Program-made: the position numbers and the translations under genes | In this document: positions 8,624 to 17,037 of the stretch, piece after piece | How positions within the stretch are numbered: position 1 is the first letter of the stretch | Layout: every line of letters starts with the position of its first letter | From: Alphaproteobacteria bacterium | GTDB taxonomy: Bacteria > Pseudomonadota > Alphaproteobacteria > SHVP01 | Direction of reading: 5' to 3' | Length of the DNA stretch: 19,374 nt | Assembly (NCBI GenBank): GCA_009694165.1 | Contig: SHVP01000044.1 | Location: 1 to 19,374, forward strand | The notes under the pieces: model-generated | Databases searched by the model: none | The model's input: the letters and a program-made list of their open reading frames with translations, nothing else | Told to the model about the DNA's origin: nothing

Positions 8624-8842
8624 CTATGCGGCGAGCCGCATCTCCCGGACCTCCTCAAGCACCCGCCGAAAATCAGGCTGCGGCGCAAGGCAGTTGGTTC
8701 TATATGTATCCAGGAAGCCCAACCAAATCCCGCTATTGCGTGCACGATCAAAATGACGGGAGAGGCATGTCCGGATGACCGCGAAATCCGTGCTGTCGAC
8801 ACGCGCGGCGGCACCATCAACAGCTTGGGGAGCGCATGCCAA
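8624..8842 (-). pseudogene. Unidentified small ORF or remnant ending WLGFLDTYRTN...
   Basis: A 72-codon frame with a possible TTG start (8842) and no ribosome site ends with a charged tail (FRRVLEEVREMRLAA). The segment WLGFLDTYRTN corresponds to WLAFLDTVRT in the remnant at 212-307, and both end in a stop about 30 codons later. The family is not recognised. Shared sequence at two sites suggests a real, now decayed coding tail rather than chance, but this frame may never have been a complete gene. Confidence 0.3.
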
Positions 8843-8923
8843 TATGTCGGCGACCTACCCCGGCAGAAATCCGGCCGGCGTCGAATTGACGTTGGCCGAC
8901 ATCCAACGGCGGCTCCACCCGCG

Positions 8924-10603
8924 ATGAACGAGGCCGGGACACGCCAAGCCGCCGATGCGACGCTTCGCCGGGCGCGGGCGCTAATCGCCGAGGGGCACGT
9001 GGCGGACGCCATCGGCGTGCTGATTATGAACCTGGCCGGGCCGCAACCCGATCTCCACGCGGCCCGGCTACTGGCATCCCTGCTCGGCAGCTACCGCGTC
9101 AATATCCAGCTGGCCCTCGAAGCGGCGCTGCGGGCGGCCTGTGCGTTTCCGGCCCTCGACTTACAGACATTGGTGCGCAGCGCCATCGGCTGCCTGTTGG
9201 CCCGGCCGGAGTGGCAGCCCGTAGCCGGGGCGGATGACGTGACCGCGGCGGTGGCGAGGGCGCTCGGCACCGGCGGGCTCGCCCCGTTCGACGATCCGCT
9301 GCTGCTCGCCATCCTGTGCCGCGGTGTGTGTAACGATGCGCGCTTCGAACGCCTGCTTCGGGCGCTGCGGCGCGCGTTCCTGCGCACCGCGGACGGCGAC
9401 CTGCCGCCGGACTGGGCACGCCTCGCCGCTTCCCTCGCGCGGCAGGCGGCGAACAACGAATACGTCTGGCCGGTCGACGAGGATGAGAGATCCGCGGTCG
9501 ACGATTTGACGCGGCGCCTCGACGCCGGCATTTTGCTCGCGGAGTCCGACCTGCTGCGGATCGCGATGTATCGCTTGCCGACGAGCTGGGGGGCGGCGGC
9601 GCGGCGCGGCGAATCGGCGCGCGGCGGCGAGCTGGGCAAGCTACACGATGCGATCCAGCCCGGCGCCGAGGAAGTCGCGGCGCGCGCCACGATGCCGTCC
9701 CTGGCGCCAATCGGCGACGCGGTGTCGAAGCAGGTCCGCGCCCAGTACGAGGAAAATCCCTTTCCCCGCTGGCTGGCGCTCAACCCGCCCGCGGAGGGTT
9801 CGCGGCGACAGCGGCTCGCAGCGCATTGCGCCCCCGCTGATCGCCAACGCTTCGCCGGACCGGTCCATGTGCTCATCGCCGGTTGCGGCACCGGGCGCCA
9901 GGCCATTGCCGCCTATCTCGGCTATGGCGGCGAATGCCGGCTGCTCGCCATCGACCTCAGCGCGGCGAGCCTCGCCTATGGCCGGCACATGGCCGGCCGC
10001 TACGGCGCCGACGCCGTCGAGTTCCTGCAGGCGGATATCCTCGACTTGGCGCGGCTCGACCGAACGTTCGACGCGATCGAGGCGGTCGGCGTCCTCCACC
10101 ACATGGAGGATCCTCTGGCCGGCTGGCGCGCGCTGGCCGGCCGTCTCCGCCCGGGCGGGCTGATGAATGTGGCGCTCTACAGCGAGCGCGGCCGCGCCGA
10201 CGTGGCCGCGGCACGGCGCTCGATCGCGGCGCTGGGGCTGCTGCCCACCGCCGAGGGTATCCGGCAGCTACGCAGGCTCGTCCTCGACGCGCCGGAAGAC
10301 GCCGCGGACTGGCGCGTCGCCGTTCGCCGTCTCGCCGACTTCTATACGGCCAGCGGCTGCCGCGACTTGCTCTTCCACGTGCGGGAGCACCGCTTCACGC
10401 CGCTCGACCTGCGCGACGCGCTCGCCGCCGCGGGGCTCGAATTCCGCGGCCTCGAAGTCGCCGCACCGACTTTCGCCGCCTATCGCCAGCGGTACCCCGG
10501 GGATCCCCATGGACTCGACCTCTGTCGCTGGGACGCCTTCGAGGCCGAGCACCCGCGCATATTTTCGAGCATGATCCGGCTGTGGTGCCGCCGGCCGGAC
10601 TGA
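8924..10603 (+). CDS. Class I SAM-dependent methyltransferase with helical N-terminal half
   Basis: A 559-residue protein. The C-terminal half is a Rossmann-fold methyltransferase. Motif I is VLIAGCGTG (316-324), the acidic residue after the second strand is Asp344 in LLAIDLS, the QADILDL motif is at 369-375, and GVLHHMEDPLAGW (389-401) and LRPGGLMNVALYS (408-420) follow. A linker SKQVRAQYEENPFPRWL (268-284) precedes the fold. That linker often joins repeat domains to such methyltransferases. Residues 1-260 are Ala/Leu/Arg-rich and probably helical. The opening (ATLRRARALIAEGHVADAIGVL) resembles a TPR-type helix pair, but clear repeats are not visible. The ATG at 8924 is preferred. An in-frame ATG at 8753 would add 57 residues read through repeat debris. 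No strong ribosome site is seen. It is the only plus-strand gene, and its substrate is unknown. Confidence 0.85.
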   Translation: MNEAGTRQAADATLRRARALIAEGHVADAIGVLIMNLAGPQPDLHAARLLASLLGSYRVNIQLALEAALRAACAFPALDLQTLVRSAIGCLLARPEWQPVAGADDVTAAVARALGTGGLAPFDDPLLLAILCRGVCNDARFERLLRALRRAFLRTADGDLPPDWARLAASLARQAANNEYVWPVDEDERSAVDDLTRRLDAGILLAESDLLRIAMYRLPTSWGAAARRGESARGGELGKLHDAIQPGAEEVAARATMPSLAPIGDAVSKQVRAQYEENPFPRWLALNPPAEGSRRQRLAAHCAPADRQRFAGPVHVLIAGCGTGRQAIAAYLGYGGECRLLAIDLSAASLAYGRHMAGRYGADAVEFLQADILDLARLDRTFDAIEAVGVLHHMEDPLAGWRALAGRLRPGGLMNVALYSERGRADVAAARRSIAALGLLPTAEGIRQLRRLVLDAPEDAADWRVAVRRLADFYTASGCRDLLFHVREHRFTPLDLRDALAAAGLEFRGLEVAAPTFAAYRQRYPGDPHGLDLCRWDAFEAEHPRIFSSMIRLWCRRPD

Positions 10604-10611
10604 GGCCGGCG
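10589..10611 (+). terminator. Hairpin overlapping the methyltransferase stop codon
   Basis: A perfect 8-bp inverted repeat cgccggcc (10589-10596) / ggccggcg (10604-10611) has a 7-base loop that contains the TGA stop (10601-10603). It lies between convergent genes and could serve transcripts from both sides. There is no U-run on either strand, so intrinsic termination would be weak. Confidence 0.5.
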
Positions 10612-10652
10612 CCAAACCTGCCTATGAGTGCGCGGCGCGATGGCTCGCCCCC

Positions 10653-10865
10653 TTAACCCGCATCGGCACCCTGGCCGATCGCCCGGAACACCGCGCGGGC
10701 GAGATGGTGGAACGCGAAGCCCAAGACCAGCCAAGTGACCAAGAACGCCCCGGTCTCGAGCAGGAAGCTATGAAATTTATAAAAAAGCTCGGCGATTAGC
10801 AACGCGACCAGGAAGGCGGCGGGCTCGCTCAGATAGACATTGCGGGAACCGATCTGCTTCAACAA
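10653..10865 (-). CDS. Small membrane protein, two predicted helices
   Basis: A 70-residue hydrophobic protein of no recognised family. Two membrane segments are apparent, about 15-29 (EPAAFLVALLIAELF) and 36-52 (LETGAFLVTWLVLGFAF), joined by a short YKFHSF loop. The C-terminus is basic, then small and polar. The start is TTG at 10865 (a second TTG follows directly). TAGGA lies 9 bases upstream, and a stronger AGGAGGAG further back, supporting translation. It begins 53 bases after the Asp-box protein gene on the same strand and is probably co-transcribed with it. An accessory or anchoring role for the neighbour is speculation. Confidence 0.6.
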   Translation of the reverse strand: MLKQIGSRNVYLSEPAAFLVALLIAELFYKFHSFLLETGAFLVTWLVLGFAFHHLARAVFRAIGQGADAG

Positions 10866-10918
10866 CGTGAATATTCCTACTCTCCTCCTGGATGGGTCGG
10901 TCGAACGAGAAATCGCGC

Positions 10919-13900
10919 CTAAACGAGCCTGATCCCGGCTTCCCGGGCCGCCGCGTCGATTGCGGCGGGTTCCTGGACCGTCAGCCCGTCCAAATCGGCG
11001 AGCAGGCTGTCGAGTTTCGATTTGAACTCCACGGCAACCGCTTTCGCCTGGGCGGTCGGTGCCGCGTCAGCGATGGCGGCAAGGGCGATCAGATCGGCAA
11101 AGCCATCGTCCAGCCCCGCCGGGTTGCGCAGCCCGTCTCGCGGCGATTCGCGATGGACATCGACCAACGCCTGTTCGATCGTCGACAAACGATCGGACAG
11201 CGCGTCGATCCGCGGTTTGAGAGTCTCGCCGCCGGGCCGGCCGCCGATATCGGCGAGCCGCCGCTTGGTCAGGCGTATGCGGTTGACCGCGCCATTAACC
11301 CGGTCGAGATCGTCGGCCAGGCTGCGGAGCAGCGCGAATTGTGCGTCCACGGCCCCGGGGGCCGGTTTCAGCCGCGGGTCGAGCCGGATTTCGAAACTCT
11401 CCTTCAGCGTCGCATCGGCCGCCTTTAGCACCACCTGGTAGATGCCAGGCTTCGCGGCGGGGCCAGACTGGGGCGATTCCGGCGCCAGGGCTTTCGGCTT
11501 CTCCGGCGCCAGGGCCGGGTCCAGCTTGGTCGGCCCGGGCCATTTCAGATCCCAGACATACCGGTTCAATCCCGGCTTGGCCGGGGGCCGTTTGGCCTCG
11601 GCCAGTTTGGTGTCGTCGCTGGCGAGCCGGATCACCGTCGCGCCCGCAGCGTCGAAGATGGTGAGGCTCACCGGCCCGGCCACGCCGTCGGGCAGCCAAT
11701 AATAGACGATCGCGCCGTTCGGCGGATTGTCGCCGACGTCGAGACCCCGGCGGCTCGTGGTGCCGTCGCGCTCGCGCCGGAGCTCGCTGCTGCCGTCGAT
11801 GCCGAAGGCGGGGCTATAGGATATCCCGGCCTTATCGTAGCGGCCGGCGCTCCAGCTCAGTTTCTGGCGAATCGTCGAGCGCGGCGGGAACAGGGTCGCT
11901 GTCGTCACAGCCGCCGACATGCGCCGCAACGGCGTGACGTCGTCCAGAATCCAGAACGACCGGCCATGGGTGGCGGCGACCAGATCCTCGCCCTGCACCT
12001 TGAGGTCGTAAACCGGCACCACGGGCAATCCGCCATTCATGCGCCGCCAGGTGGCACCGTCGTCGATGCTGAAATGGATACCGGTCTCGGTGCCGATATA
12101 GAGCAATCCCGCGCGAACCGGGTCGGCCCGGCAAACCCGCGTGATCTCCGTTCCGGGCAAGTCGCCATCGATGGCCGTCCAACTCCGGCCGCCATTGGCG
12201 GTCTGGAACAAATAGGGGCGATAATCGGCAAGCTTGTAGCGCGTGGCCGCGAGATAGACCGTATCGGCATCGTGCCGCGAAATTTCCACGCTGCCGATAT
12301 AGGCGTGATCGGGCATGTCCGGCGGGGTCACATCGGTCCAGGCGACGCCGGCATCGACGGTTTTGTGAACGCGGCCGTCATCTGAGGTCACCCAAATCTC
12401 GCCTTTGCGATGAGGCGATTCCTGAATCGCCGAGGCGGTCGCATAGGTCTCCGCCCCCGCGCTATCCCGCGTGATCGGTCCGCCCGAAGACTCCTGCTTG
12501 TCCTTCTCGTTGCGGCTGATGTCGGGCGAGATCGCCTGCCAGCTCATGCCCTCGTCGCGGCTGCGGAACACCCGGTTGCCGCCGACATAGAGCGTGTCGG
12601 GTTCGTGGGGCGAAAAGACGATCGGATAAGTCCAGGCGAAACGGTATTTGAGATCGCGCGGCGCGATCCCCCGCGAGGTCTCCGGCCAGACATTGACCAA
12701 CTGAATTTGGCGCGTGCGGTGGTCGTAGCGCTGCAAGGCGCCGGCGCCGCCCGGGCTGGAGCCGACCGAGCCGATATAGACGACATCGGGATCGCTCGGC
12801 TTGACCGCGACGAAGCCGGACTCGCCGGTGCCCGGATAAAAGCAGTCGCCTAGGCTGATCTGCCCCCATTCGGTGGCACTGGGCACGGCGATCGAGGTGT
12901 TGTCCTGTTGGGTGCCGTAGACCCGGTAGGGATGAACGTTGTCGACATCGAGCCGATAGAACTGGGCGGTCGGCTGATTGTAGATCGACGACCAGCTTGC
13001 TCCGCCATTGAACGAGACGCAGGCGCCGCCATCGTTGCCCTCGATCATCCGCCGGGGATTGTTGGGGTCGATCCAGAGGTCGTGATTGTCGCCGTGGGGC
13101 GTGGTGATCTCGCCGAACGAGACGCCGCCATCGGTCGATTTCCACATCTGAAGATTGGTGATGTAGACCGTATCCCCATGGCCGGGATCGGCGAAGACGT
13201 GGCAGTAATACCAGGGGCGGGTGATCAGATCGCGGCTGCGGCAAACTTGGGTCCAACGATCGCCGTAATCGTCCGAGCGCCACAAACCGATCTTGTCGCC
13301 CTCGGCCTCGACGATGGCCCAGACCCGGCCGGGCCGGGCCGCAGAGACCGCTACGCCAATCTTGCCCAGCATGCCCGATGGGAAGCCGTGACTCTCGCCC
13401 AACACCTCCCAAGTGTCGCCGCCATCGAAGGAGCGATGGAGCCCGCTGCCCGGGCCGCCGGAGGTGAGGTTCCAGAAACTCCGGCGCGCGCGCCAGGTCG
13501 AGGCAAAGAGAATGCGCGGGTTGTTCAGATCCATGGCGACATCGACGGCACCCGCATCCGGCCCCTGATGCAGCACGCAGGTCCACGACTTACCGCCGTC
13601 GCTCGATCGATAGAGCCCGCGCTCGGGATTGGAGCCGAAGGCGTCGCCGAGGGCGGCGACATAGACCAGGTCGGGGTTCTGGGGATGGATGACGATCTTG
13701 CCGATATGGCGAGTTTCGCGTAGACCGATATGGGACCAGGAACGGCCGGCATCGGTCGATTTGTAGATGCCATCGCCATAGGACACGTCGATCCGAATCG
13801 TGGTCTCGCCGGTGCCGGCATAGATCACGTTCGCGTCGGATGCCGCGACGGCGATGGCGCCGATGGCAGCGCTGGTGAAATAGCCATCGGATACGCAACG

Positions 13901-14083
13901 CCAGTAGAGCCCGCCATCGACCGTTTTCCAAACGCCGCCGGCGCACGCACCGAAGTAAAACGCCATGGGGTCGGCGGGATCGCCCGCGACCGCAACCACG
14001 CGCCCGCCGCGGGTCGGGCCGATGCAGCGCCAGCGAAGGCCGTGGAGTTGGTCGAGCGCGCCTTTAGAGGGTGCAGATGTCAT
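10919..14083 (-). CDS. Large Asp-box (BNR/VPS10-sortilin-like) beta-propeller protein
   Basis: A 1054-residue protein dominated by Asp-box repeats (S/T-x-D-x-G-x-x-W): about 53-61, 108-116, 159-167, 217-225, 269-277, 315-323, 357-364, 507-515, 574-582, 627-635 and 671-679. They predict one or two multi-bladed beta-propellers of the sialidase/VPS10/YVTN superfamily. Residues about 790-905 look like an Ig/FlgD-like strand domain (PGLNRYVWDLKWPGP; KPGIYQVVLKA), followed by a helical C-terminus (910-1054). The start ATG at 14083 is firm on one side, because a TAG lies in frame 15 bases upstream. Notably, no signal peptide is visible, although many relatives are secreted. Such proteins are often labelled glycosyl hydrolase, but the sialidase Arg triad cannot be confirmed here and the function is unknown. 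It lies 123 bases downstream of the ABC transporter genes. Confidence 0.88.
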   Translation of the reverse strand: MTSAPSKGALDQLHGLRWRCIGPTRGGRVVAVAGDPADPMAFYFGACAGGVWKTVDGGLYWRCVSDGYFTSAAIGAIAVAASDANVIYAGTGETTIRIDVSYGDGIYKSTDAGRSWSHIGLRETRHIGKIVIHPQNPDLVYVAALGDAFGSNPERGLYRSSDGGKSWTCVLHQGPDAGAVDVAMDLNNPRILFASTWRARRSFWNLTSGGPGSGLHRSFDGGDTWEVLGESHGFPSGMLGKIGVAVSAARPGRVWAIVEAEGDKIGLWRSDDYGDRWTQVCRSRDLITRPWYYCHVFADPGHGDTVYITNLQMWKSTDGGVSFGEITTPHGDNHDLWIDPNNPRRMIEGNDGGACVSFNGGASWSSIYNQPTAQFYRLDVDNVHPYRVYGTQQDNTSIAVPSATEWGQISLGDCFYPGTGESGFVAVKPSDPDVVYIGSVGSSPGGAGALQRYDHRTRQIQLVNVWPETSRGIAPRDLKYRFAWTYPIVFSPHEPDTLYVGGNRVFRSRDEGMSWQAISPDISRNEKDKQESSGGPITRDSAGAETYATASAIQESPHRKGEIWVTSDDGRVHKTVDAGVAWTDVTPPDMPDHAYIGSVEISRHDADTVYLAATRYKLADYRPYLFQTANGGRSWTAIDGDLPGTEITRVCRADPVRAGLLYIGTETGIHFSIDDGATWRRMNGGLPVVPVYDLKVQGEDLVAATHGRSFWILDDVTPLRRMSAAVTTATLFPPRSTIRQKLSWSAGRYDKAGISYSPAFGIDGSSELRRERDGTTSRRGLDVGDNPPNGAIVYYWLPDGVAGPVSLTIFDAAGATVIRLASDDTKLAEAKRPPAKPGLNRYVWDLKWPGPTKLDPALAPEKPKALAPESPQSGPAAKPGIYQVVLKAADATLKESFEIRLDPRLKPAPGAVDAQFALLRSLADDLDRVNGAVNRIRLTKRRLADIGGRPGGETLKPRIDALSDRLSTIEQALVDVHRESPRDGLRNPAGLDDGFADLIALAAIADAAPTAQAKAVAVEFKSKLDSLLADLDGLTVQEPAAIDAAAREAGIRLV

Positions 14084-14164
14084 GGTGTTTGGCCGGTCCT
14101 ATGTCCAATGGCGGGAATGGAAGGCGAGCACACCGAATGGGCGCATCGAAGGAACCGCGATTCT

Positions 14165-14184
14165 GCCCCATTGAAATGAGGGGC
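14165..14184 (-). terminator. Possible stem-loop between the ABC ATPase and Asp-box genes
   Basis: On the minus strand GCCC plus CATT pairs with AATG plus GGGC (outer 4 bp, a 2-base bulge, then inner pairs). It lies 23 bases after the ATPase stop. There is no U-run. It could attenuate transcription between the transporter operon and the Asp-box gene, or simply be chance in GC-rich DNA. Confidence 0.3.
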
Positions 14185-14206
14185 GCAAGCATCGTGGATG
14201 GAAATT

Positions 14207-15283
14207 TTACACCGCGAGCCAGTGGGCCGCCGCGGTCGAGATTTTGACCGTGACGCCTTGACCGACGTCCAACAGCCCCGCTCCCGACTGAAACGGCACG
14301 TCCACGACAACCTCGCTGCCGCCGACGCGCACGGCGTAGCGAACGCTGGCCCCCAGGAACTCCCGATGGCCGACCGCCCCGGGCAGCCCCTCCCCACCCC
14401 CGCCAACCGTCAAACCGGCATGTTGCGGGCGAAACATCAGCTTGGCCCCGGCGCCCGGGACGATGCCGGCCGGGACGGGCATGCGAACGCCGCCGGCCAT
14501 CTCGAAGGCGCGGTCCGGACCCTGGCCGACGAATTTGCCGTCCAGAATATTGGCAGCGCCGAGAAAACCGGCGACGAACAAATTGGCCGGCCGCTCGTAA
14601 AGTTCCATGGGCGTGCCGACCTGTTGAATGATGCCGTCGTTCATCACGGCGATGCGGTCGCAGGTGGTGTTGGCCTCTTCTTGATCGTGGGTCACGAAGA
14701 TCGTGGTGATGCCCAGGCGCTGTTGCAGTTCGCGCAACTCGCGCCGGACTTGAACGCGCATCTTGGCGTCGAGGTTGGACAAGGGTTCATCAAGCAGCAA
14801 CACCTGGGGCTCCACGACGATCGTGCGGGCGACGGCCACGCGCTGCTGCTGCCCGCCGGAAAGCTGCGAGGGCCGGCGGTCGCCGAGTTGGGCGAGCCCG
14901 ACCAGGCCGAGCGCCTCATCGACCCGGCGATCGATTTCCGCGCGCGCGATGCGGCGCTCCTCCAGGCCGAAAGCAATATTGCGGCGCACGGTCATGTGCG
15001 GCCACAGCGCGTAGGACTGGAAGACCATGCCGACATCGCGCTTCCACGGCGGCAACGCACCGATGTCGCGGCCGCCGATGGCGACGTGGCCGGAATCGGC
15101 CTGGTTGAACCCGGCGATCAGGCGCAGCAGCGTGGTCTTGCCGCAGCCCGACGGGCCCAGAAAGGCGAAGAATTCGCCGGGCGCGATCGCCAGGCTGACA
15201 TCCTTAAGGACGCGCTGATCGCCATAGGACAGATTGACGCCAGCGATATCGACGGCGACGGCCTTACGTTCGGTCTGTTTCAT
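14207..15283 (-). CDS. ABC transporter ATPase, FbpC/PotA-like with TOBE domain
   Basis: A 358-residue ATPase of the iron/polyamine/phosphonate (CUT1-related) importer group. Motifs: Walker A GPSGCGKT (43-50), Q-loop Gln89, signature LSGGQ (141-145), Walker B LLLDEP (162-167) and His199. RPANLFVAGFLGAANIL (231-247) leads into the C-terminal TOBE regulatory domain (about 245-358), which has strand-rich sequence such as AKLMFRPQHAGL. The start at 15283 is set by AAGGA 7 bases upstream. A longer frame to 15343 would overlap the permease gene and lacks support. It begins 19 bases after the permease stop. Confidence 0.95.
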   Translation of the reverse strand: MKQTERKAVAVDIAGVNLSYGDQRVLKDVSLAIAPGEFFAFLGPSGCGKTTLLRLIAGFNQADSGHVAIGGRDIGALPPWKRDVGMVFQSYALWPHMTVRRNIAFGLEERRIARAEIDRRVDEALGLVGLAQLGDRRPSQLSGGQQQRVAVARTIVVEPQVLLLDEPLSNLDAKMRVQVRRELRELQQRLGITTIFVTHDQEEANTTCDRIAVMNDGIIQQVGTPMELYERPANLFVAGFLGAANILDGKFVGQGPDRAFEMAGGVRMPVPAGIVPGAGAKLMFRPQHAGLTVGGGGEGLPGAVGHREFLGASVRYAVRVGGSEVVVDVPFQSGAGLLDVGQGVTVKISTAAAHWLAV

Positions 15284-15290
15284 CGATGTT

Positions 15291-15295
15291 TCCTT
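15291..15295 (-). promoter_or_regulatory. Ribosome binding site of the FbpC/PotA-like ATPase gene
   Basis: AAGGA lies 7 bases before the ATG at 15283, in the 19-base gap after the permease stop. It decides the start against an in-frame extension reaching 15343. Confidence 0.7.
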
Positions 15296-15302
15296 GCCCC
15301 GC

Positions 15303-17018
15303 TCACCGGCCAGCGCCCCGGGCGGCCCGGCTTCGCTCCACAACGATCTGCGACAGGAAGGTGCAGATCGCCACGATCGCTACGGCGACCACCCCAAGGG
15401 CGGCGCCGGCACCGCGCCCGGCCGGCGATTGCATGAAAACATAGAGGCCATAGGCGAGCGGCGCGTCGGAGTTCGATTGAACCAGCATCAAGGTGGCCGA
15501 CAATTCGACCGCGGCGGTGGACAGGCTGGTAACGAAGCCGGCCAGGATACCGCCCGTCATCAGCGGCATCACGATGCGCCGCACCGTGCGCGCCTTGTCG
15601 GCGCCGAGATTCTCGGCCGCCTCCTCCAACGACACGGCAATCTGTTGGAGCGCGGCGTGGCAGGCGCGCAAGGCATAGGGCAACCGCCGCACCGCCAGCG
15701 CCAGCACGATCATGATCCACAGCGCGGCCAGCGGCGTGCCGTCGGGCAATTGGATATTGTAGAATAGGCGGAGATAGCCGATGCCGAGCACCACGCCGGG
15801 AATGGCGAGCGCCGCGCTTGCCGCCCAATCCAACCATTCCCGTCCGATCAGCCGGGTGCGCAGCACGATATAGGCGATGGCGACGCCGAGCACGACATCG
15901 ATCAGTCCGGCCAAACTCGCGTAGACGATCGTGTTTTTGATGTAGATCGAGCTTTCGCCGAACACCCGGGCGTAATGCGCGAGCGTGTAGGCGTCGGGCA
16001 GCGGGCTGAACGACCAGATCGTGGCGATCGACAGCAGGAACAGCCCCAGATGGGGCGCCAGCACCAGGGCCAGGATCAAACCGACGACGCCATAGGCCAG
16101 AACCGCCTCGCCCGCCTTCATCTGCCGCCGGTTCAAACCGCCGCCGCCGCGCTGGGCGGTGGCGAAGTCGCGCCCCTTCATGGCCGCAGTGGACGCCCAC
16201 ATGGCCAGCACCGAGGCCACGATCAGCACGACCGAGATCACATAACCCATGGGATCGGCGATCCCGATCGAGGTCACGCGCAGATAGGCCTGGGGTGCCA
16301 GCATGTCCTTGACGTTGAGCAGCAGCGGCGTGGCCAGATCGTCGAACACCTTGACGAAGACCAGGGAGGCGCCGGCGAGATAACCCGGCAGGGCCAGCGG
16401 GAAAACGATGCGGCGGAACAGCCGCAGACCGGAGCAGCCGAGATTCTGCGCCGCCTCCTCCATCGCCCGGTCGATATTGCGTAAGGCTGTGGACAGGTTG
16501 ATCAGAATGAACGGGAAATAATGGACGGACTGCACGAAGATGACGCCGTTCAAACCCTCCATAAAAGGGATCTTGAAGCCAAACCACTCATCGAGCAGCA
16601 GGTTGACCGTACCGTTCCGGCCGAAGAAAAGCTGCATCGCCACGGCACCGACGAAAGGCGGCATGATCAGGGGCAGGAAGCCCAGGGTCTGCACGATGCC
16701 GGCGCCGCGAAAGACGTAGCGCGTGGTCAGATAGGCCAGGGGCAAGGCGAAAATGGAGGCCCAAACCACCGCCATGGCCGAGACATAGACCGAATTTACG
16801 AAGGAACGGACGAAGAGTTCCGTGCGCGCGAAGTCGAAAAAATTGATCAGGGTGAATTGCCCGGTGCCGCGCTCGGTGAAGGCGACATAGATGACGGCGC
16901 CGACGGGCAAGACCAGGAATAGCAACAGAAATAGCGCGACAACGAGCGCGAGCGCTATTTGACCCGGCGTCGTCCCGGCGCGCCAGGTCCGGGTAGAAGC
17001 TAGGGCAGGCGCCGTCAC
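15303..17018 (-). CDS. Fused two-domain ABC permease, FbpB type
   Basis: A 571-residue inner-membrane protein in which two binding-protein-dependent permease domains are fused, as in FbpB/AfuB proteins. Each half has its own EAA loop: MEEAAQNLG ... FPLALPG (186-212) and LEEAAENLG ... MPLMTGG (464-490). Around 12 hydrophobic segments are apparent. The halves are joined by a Gly/Arg-rich linker (about 282-300). The start is GTG at 17018, 19 bases after the stop of the binding-protein gene. No clear ribosome site precedes it, but the first helix follows directly. One polypeptide therefore replaces the usual permease heterodimer. Confidence 0.93.
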   Translation of the reverse strand: MTAPALASTRTWRAGTTPGQIALALVVALFLLLFLVLPVGAVIYVAFTERGTGQFTLINFFDFARTELFVRSFVNSVYVSAMAVVWASIFALPLAYLTTRYVFRGAGIVQTLGFLPLIMPPFVGAVAMQLFFGRNGTVNLLLDEWFGFKIPFMEGLNGVIFVQSVHYFPFILINLSTALRNIDRAMEEAAQNLGCSGLRLFRRIVFPLALPGYLAGASLVFVKVFDDLATPLLLNVKDMLAPQAYLRVTSIGIADPMGYVISVVLIVASVLAMWASTAAMKGRDFATAQRGGGGLNRRQMKAGEAVLAYGVVGLILALVLAPHLGLFLLSIATIWSFSPLPDAYTLAHYARVFGESSIYIKNTIVYASLAGLIDVVLGVAIAYIVLRTRLIGREWLDWAASAALAIPGVVLGIGYLRLFYNIQLPDGTPLAALWIMIVLALAVRRLPYALRACHAALQQIAVSLEEAAENLGADKARTVRRIVMPLMTGGILAGFVTSLSTAAVELSATLMLVQSNSDAPLAYGLYVFMQSPAGRGAGAALGVVAVAIVAICTFLSQIVVERSRAARGAGR

Positions 17019-17037
17019 GGGGTACGGCGCCCAATGC

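Noticed and set aside
8753..8923. N-terminal extension of the methyltransferase starting at 8753
   Set aside because: The added 57 residues are not domain-like and pass through element debris. The ATG at 8924 begins the helical domain.
14198..15436. A 412-codon plus-strand open frame
   Set aside because: It is antisense to the FbpC/PotA-like ATPase gene, with low-complexity composition and no recognisable domain.
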